Source of the DNA: Candidatus Moraniibacteriota bacterium
GTDB taxonomy: Bacteria > Patescibacteriota > Minisyncoccia > Moranbacterales > GCA-2747515
Length of the DNA stretch: 53,179 nt
NCBI GenBank assembly: GCA_027031495.1
Contig: JALVQA010000003.1
Location: 1 to 53,179, forward strand
Reading direction: 5' to 3'
Positions 50,966-53,179 of the stretch are shown piece by piece. Position numbers and translations under genes: made by a program. Below the pieces are notes generated by a model. That model had not been told where the DNA came from and did not search any database. It was given only the letters and a program-made list of their open reading frames with translations. How positions within the stretch are numbered: the first letter of the stretch is position 1; each line of letters begins with the position of its first letter.

Positions 50966-51660
50966 TTACTTTACATGCCACTCAATTGTTGTCATATCTT
51001 GTATGGCACCGTCAAAAAAACGTTGCGCTGTGTATTTTTCCAGGTCAATAAGAAAACCGGTTGTGCGCATGTTTGCCGTACAGCAACCGTCGCAATCACT
51101 ATCGGCGCACATGTCAATAATGCGAACATCTAGTGTTTTGCCGGTATGCGGACTGCGAATGACGATGATCTTATTGCGATACTTTTCAAAGAATTTCTCG
51201 TGCACGGCGGCAATGTTGTGTGTTTTGACCCAACTAAGAGGTTTGACACCATCGATTGCTGCAAACTGTCCAGCCCATGTGCATCCATTATATTTTGCAC
51301 ATTCTTCACTGTGTGGGTCCGGGTATGATTCAAACCATGTTGCGGTAGCTTTTGCCAGTGAATATCCGATTCTTTAAAGGTAGGTGCAGAAGTAGGTAAT
51401 TGTGATGTGTTGCATGTTTGCTGACTTTTTTGTTGCAGTTGTGGCAATTTTTGCGGTTCTTGTGGTGATGTAATTTCTCTCTTTTCCGTAAAACTTTCTT
51501 TCATCTTGTGCGGTAATGTAGTCGGACCATCTGTTGTGACCGGCGTTGTATGCAATTGCATGAGTGGAAGGTCTTTTCTATTGTGTGCAAAAACGTACCA
51601 GCTAACGATGCTGGTAGAAATAATTATGAATGTAATGATACTATAAAAAACGAGTCACAT
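50966..51660 (-). pseudogene. Broken secreted RlpA/expansin-like gene
   Basis: Two minus-strand frames must be joined to make one protein. The first encodes a membrane anchor (VFYSIITFIIISTSIVSW) and a Pro/Gln-rich linker (PQEPQKLPQLQQKSQQ). Near 51370-51378 the reading switches frame to a C-terminal domain (KATATWFESYPDPHSEECAK, KIIVIRSPHTGKTLDVRIID, MCADSDCDGCC) that resembles an RlpA/expansin double-psi barrel. The likely start ATG (51660-51658) is followed directly by TGA (51657-51655). These two lesions suggest a pseudogene or assembly errors. Its stop abuts that of the Nudix-GrpE gene. Confidence 0.65.
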
Positions 51661-51691
51661 AAATGATTTTTTGATGATATTACTCAACTAA

Positions 51692-51700
51692 AGTATAGCA
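51692..51700 (-). promoter_or_regulatory. Extended -10 promoter of the broken secreted gene
   Basis: On the minus strand TGC is followed by TATACT (51697-51692), an extended -10 element about 32 bp before the ATG-TGA. No -35 box is evident. Confidence 0.45.
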
Positions 51701-51739
51701 TGACTGGCATGTTTATAGTGTGCAGAAAATCTATGAAAA

Positions 51740-51766
51740 TTAGCACTCTTGACAGGGGAGTCGTAG
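51740..51766. promoter_or_regulatory. Degenerate CIRCE-like site 1
   Basis: TTAGCACTC-N9-GAGTCGTAG keeps the left half exactly and differs from CIRCE at three positions in the right half. The spacer contains TTGACA. Confidence 0.6.
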
Positions 51767-51780
51767 TAAGTGCAAAAAAA

Positions 51781-51807
51781 CTAGCACTCTCTTGACGGGA
51801 GTGGTAA
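51781..51807. promoter_or_regulatory. Degenerate CIRCE-like site 2
   Basis: CTAGCACTC-N9-GAGTGGTAA differs from CIRCE by one base in each half, and the spacer contains TTGACG. It starts 41 bp after site 1. Confidence 0.6.
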
Positions 51808-51823
51808 TTCAAAAAAACGCTAA

Positions 51824-51851
51824 AACACTGGGAAAACCCAGTGTTTTTTGG
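51824..51851. terminator. Strong terminator between the CIRCE-like sites and the transglycosylase
   Basis: AACACTGGG (51824-51832) and CCCAGTGTT (51837-51845) form a perfect 9-bp stem with loop AAAA, followed by TTTTGG. It would stop plus-strand transcripts starting at the CIRCE-like sites. Confidence 0.85.
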
Positions 51852-51891
51852 TTGTAGGGTGAGCGCTAACGCGGACGCATATCCGCGGTAA

Positions 51892-52410
51892 ATGCTCGAA
51901 CATATGAGAAAGTTTCTCATAATATTCGCTGGCGGATGGCTTTTCATTCCAGTCATCGTGAGTGAACTACATTATCTTTTCGCTGAGAAAAGAGAAATCG
52001 TCAACACTTACTCTGATATAGCTCGTGCGGCAGAGGTGCCGGAAGCAGAATACACGGCACCGGACCCGTGCGGACTCATTGATGTGGTGTGTGATGATGA
52101 AAGACAACTTGACCGAGACGGTATAGAGCGTCTCATTCGGGAGACATTCCCGGAGGACCCGGACACGGCAGTGCGCATTGCACATTGTGAAAGTCGTCTG
52201 GATCCGACGCGTGTCGGTGACACGCACACGGCATACTCATCGTATGGAGTATTCCAAATCCGACTCCTTCCGGGTCGGGTAAAGTACGCAGGTCTGACAG
52301 CCGAGAAGCTGTTGGACGCGCGGGCAAACATCGCGTACGCGCGCAAAATCTATGATCGCTTTGGGTGGCGGCCGTGGACGTGCGCGAGAATTGTCGGCGT
52401 GGTGAAGTAA
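51892..52410 (+). CDS. Membrane-anchored lytic transglycosylase-like protein
   Basis: The 172-residue protein has an N-terminal membrane anchor (FLIIFAGGWLFIPVIVSEL) and a linker, then a lysozyme-like domain: VRIAHCESRLDPTRVGDTHT with the catalytic Glu, SSYGVFQIRLLPGR, and DARANIAYARKIYDRFGWRP. It should cleave peptidoglycan outside the membrane. Small SLT-type enzymes are frequent in conjugative elements and phages, where they open the wall. The following tiny genes and HTH gene fit that setting. Confidence 0.82.
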   Translation: MLEHMRKFLIIFAGGWLFIPVIVSELHYLFAEKREIVNTYSDIARAAEVPEAEYTAPDPCGLIDVVCDDERQLDRDGIERLIRETFPEDPDTAVRIAHCESRLDPTRVGDTHTAYSSYGVFQIRLLPGRVKYAGLTAEKLLDARANIAYARKIYDRFGWRPWTCARIVGVVK

Positions 52411-52413
52411 TTA

Positions 52414-52474
52414 GCTAACATCCAGTTCTCGGTGCCACCGTTTGTTGTTAGCGGCGGCGGTGCCGAGAACTGGA
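52414..52474 (+). other. Large inverted repeat with two competing hairpins
   Basis: TCCAGTTCTCGG (52421-52432) pairs with CCGAGAACTGGA (52463-52474), extended by CACCG/CGGTG, giving a 17-bp stem with a bulge. Alternatively GCTAACA (52414-52420) pairs with TGTTAGC (52446-52452); the second lies in the loop of the first. No T-tract follows. Confidence 0.65.
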
Positions 52475-52484
52475 CAGAACGACT

Positions 52485-52613
52485 ATGTGGGTGGCAATCA
52501 TTACAGCGGTGTGTGCATTTATCATCTGCTTTTTCGTTGCAGAGCACATCGCTGACGAGCGCGCAGAACGTGAAAGCGCAAAACTGTGGGGAAAGGAGGT
52601 GTGTGACCGATGA
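52485..52613 (+). CDS. Tiny single-helix membrane protein, 42 residues
   Basis: The product starts MWVAIITAVCAFIICFFVAE and ends in a polar tail (HIADERAERESAKLWGKEVC). It is a single-span membrane peptide. The stop overlaps the next start (ATGA), which supports real translation. No family is recognised. Small hydrophobic proteins near lysozyme-like genes can be holin-like, but this is speculative. Confidence 0.6.
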   Translation: MWVAIITAVCAFIICFFVAEHIADERAERESAKLWGKEVCDR

Positions 52614-52825
52614 AAAAGACAGCTATCACTGTACACATTGTGTACAGATATGCAGATGGTCGGCACCAGTGGCAATTTCGCATTGTTAACAATGGAGTTA
52701 CTGTGTTGAGGTCATGTCGGACATACACGCGGAGGGATAGTGCTACTCGTGCTGCGAGACGCCATATTGCGGCAATTGTGAGATGTCACAAAAACATCGT
52801 ATACAAAAACGTAATTTTTGACTAA
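52610..52825 (+). CDS. Small protein, possibly DUF1508/YegP-like
   Basis: The 71-residue product reads MKKTAITVHIVYRYADGRHQ and then WQFRIVNNGVTVLRSCRTYT. The pattern of a Trp-containing strand, an NG turn, a following strand and a helix (RDSATRAARRHIAAI) is like DUF1508 proteins, but short sequences make this uncertain. AAAGGAGG lies in the previous gene 10 bp before the ATG. Confidence 0.55.
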   Translation: MKKTAITVHIVYRYADGRHQWQFRIVNNGVTVLRSCRTYTRRDSATRAARRHIAAIVRCHKNIVYKNVIFD

Positions 52826-53179
52826 ATGACTGAAAAAACACAAAAAATAGAGGTGCGGGATAACCGGTCCAAAAAAAGATTCTACATAGATGACCGCTTT
52901 CATGATGACTACGCACGTCTCATTGGCCCCAGTGCCTATGTTGTCTATTGTGCCTTATGTCGCCGCGCAAATAGCAAACAACAGGCGTGGCCGAGCATAG
53001 ACACGATTGCACAGGATCTCAATATGTCGCGACCGACGGTTACTGATGCACTTACCATTCTGGAGTTTTTTCGCCTGATTAAAAAAGATAGGGTTGGAAA
53101 GAAATGTACCAACAGATATACGCTTCTTTCTGACAGATCATGGCGTAAAAATTTTTACGAAATGGCGCAGGCACTTGAG
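52826..53179 (+). CDS. HTH_36-type replication or regulatory protein (partial, 5' end)
   Basis: The open frame runs off the window. It starts MTEKTQKIEVRDNRSKKRFY and then RFHDDYARLIGPSAYVVYCAL, with a winged helix WPSIDTIAQDLNMSRPTVTD and ALTILEFFRLIKKDRVG. This combination is common in plasmid and phage replication initiators and in regulators of mobile elements. It supports reading the right edge as an accessory element. Confidence 0.7.
   Translation, partial: MTEKTQKIEVRDNRSKKRFYIDDRFHDDYARLIGPSAYVVYCALCRRANSKQQAWPSIDTIAQDLNMSRPTVTDALTILEFFRLIKKDRVGKKCTNRYTLLSDRSWRKNFYEMAQALE

Noticed and set aside
51655-51660. TGA recoding to glycine, as in Gracilibacteria, to rescue ATG-TGA
   Set aside because: Other genes end in TGA with ATGA overlaps (42099-42102, 52610-52613), so TGA is a stop here.

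Overview
The window looks like chromosome of a small-genome bacterium of the Candidate Phyla Radiation (Patescibacteria), probably Parcubacteria-like. This is inferred from gene content and style, not from a marker gene. Pointers are tightly packed mostly core genes, a HerA/TraG-type ATPase beside a giant coiled-coil protein, single-membrane-style MacB/FtsX exporters, many small unknown proteins, a tRNA without encoded CCA, and REP-like intergenic palindromes. TGA, TAG and TAA all act as stops (several ATGA overlaps), so the standard bacterial code is used.

Layout. 1-2.9 kb: HAD hydrolase whose 3' end is duplicated around an AT-richer membrane gene, then a DUF456 protein. 2.9-8.9 kb: cytochrome-b5-like lipoprotein, an HPF-like small protein, a DedA-PAP2-LssY fusion, glmS and folD. 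8.9-12.4 kb: an accessory island with REP-like palindromes, a DEDDh-exonuclease-like gene and a small unknown gene, both unusually dense in local hairpins, then tRNA-Leu(UAA) with a 29-bp repeat at its 3' end and an unknown gene behind an attenuator-like leader. 12.4-15.9 kb: two membrane glycosyltransferases on the minus strand. 16-22.6 kb: coiled-coil giant, two small proteins and a HerA/TraG ATPase. 22.7-31.3 kb: prephenate-dehydratase-like protein, alpha/beta hydrolase, decaying small genes, prmC, a PP2C-like membrane protein, a class I amidotransferase and a winged-helix regulator. 31.3-40.6 kb: rmuC, a processive family 2 glycosyltransferase, a GC-richer MacA/MacB-like export operon and tatD. 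40.8-47.8 kb: serS, a class IV aminotransferase, ndk, a MurL-MurD fusion and yidD. 47.8-51 kb: small unknown genes, then a CIRCE-controlled hrcA operon whose second gene is a Nudix-GrpE fusion. 51-53.2 kb: a broken RlpA-like gene, two degenerate CIRCE-like sites, a lysozyme-like transglycosylase, two tiny genes and a truncated HTH gene, resembling a mobile-element edge.

How the genes work together: glmS, the MurL-MurD fusion, the transglycosylase and several glycosyltransferases serve the cell envelope; serS, prmC and the tRNA serve translation; hrcA with Nudix-GrpE forms a heat-shock unit. The strongest candidate for something undescribed is the hairpin chain from about 9.67 to 11.15 kb, where two coding regions, their start signals and the spacer between them are covered by short inverted repeats. 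The MurL-MurD and Nudix-GrpE fusions and the attenuator-like leader are the next most interesting.
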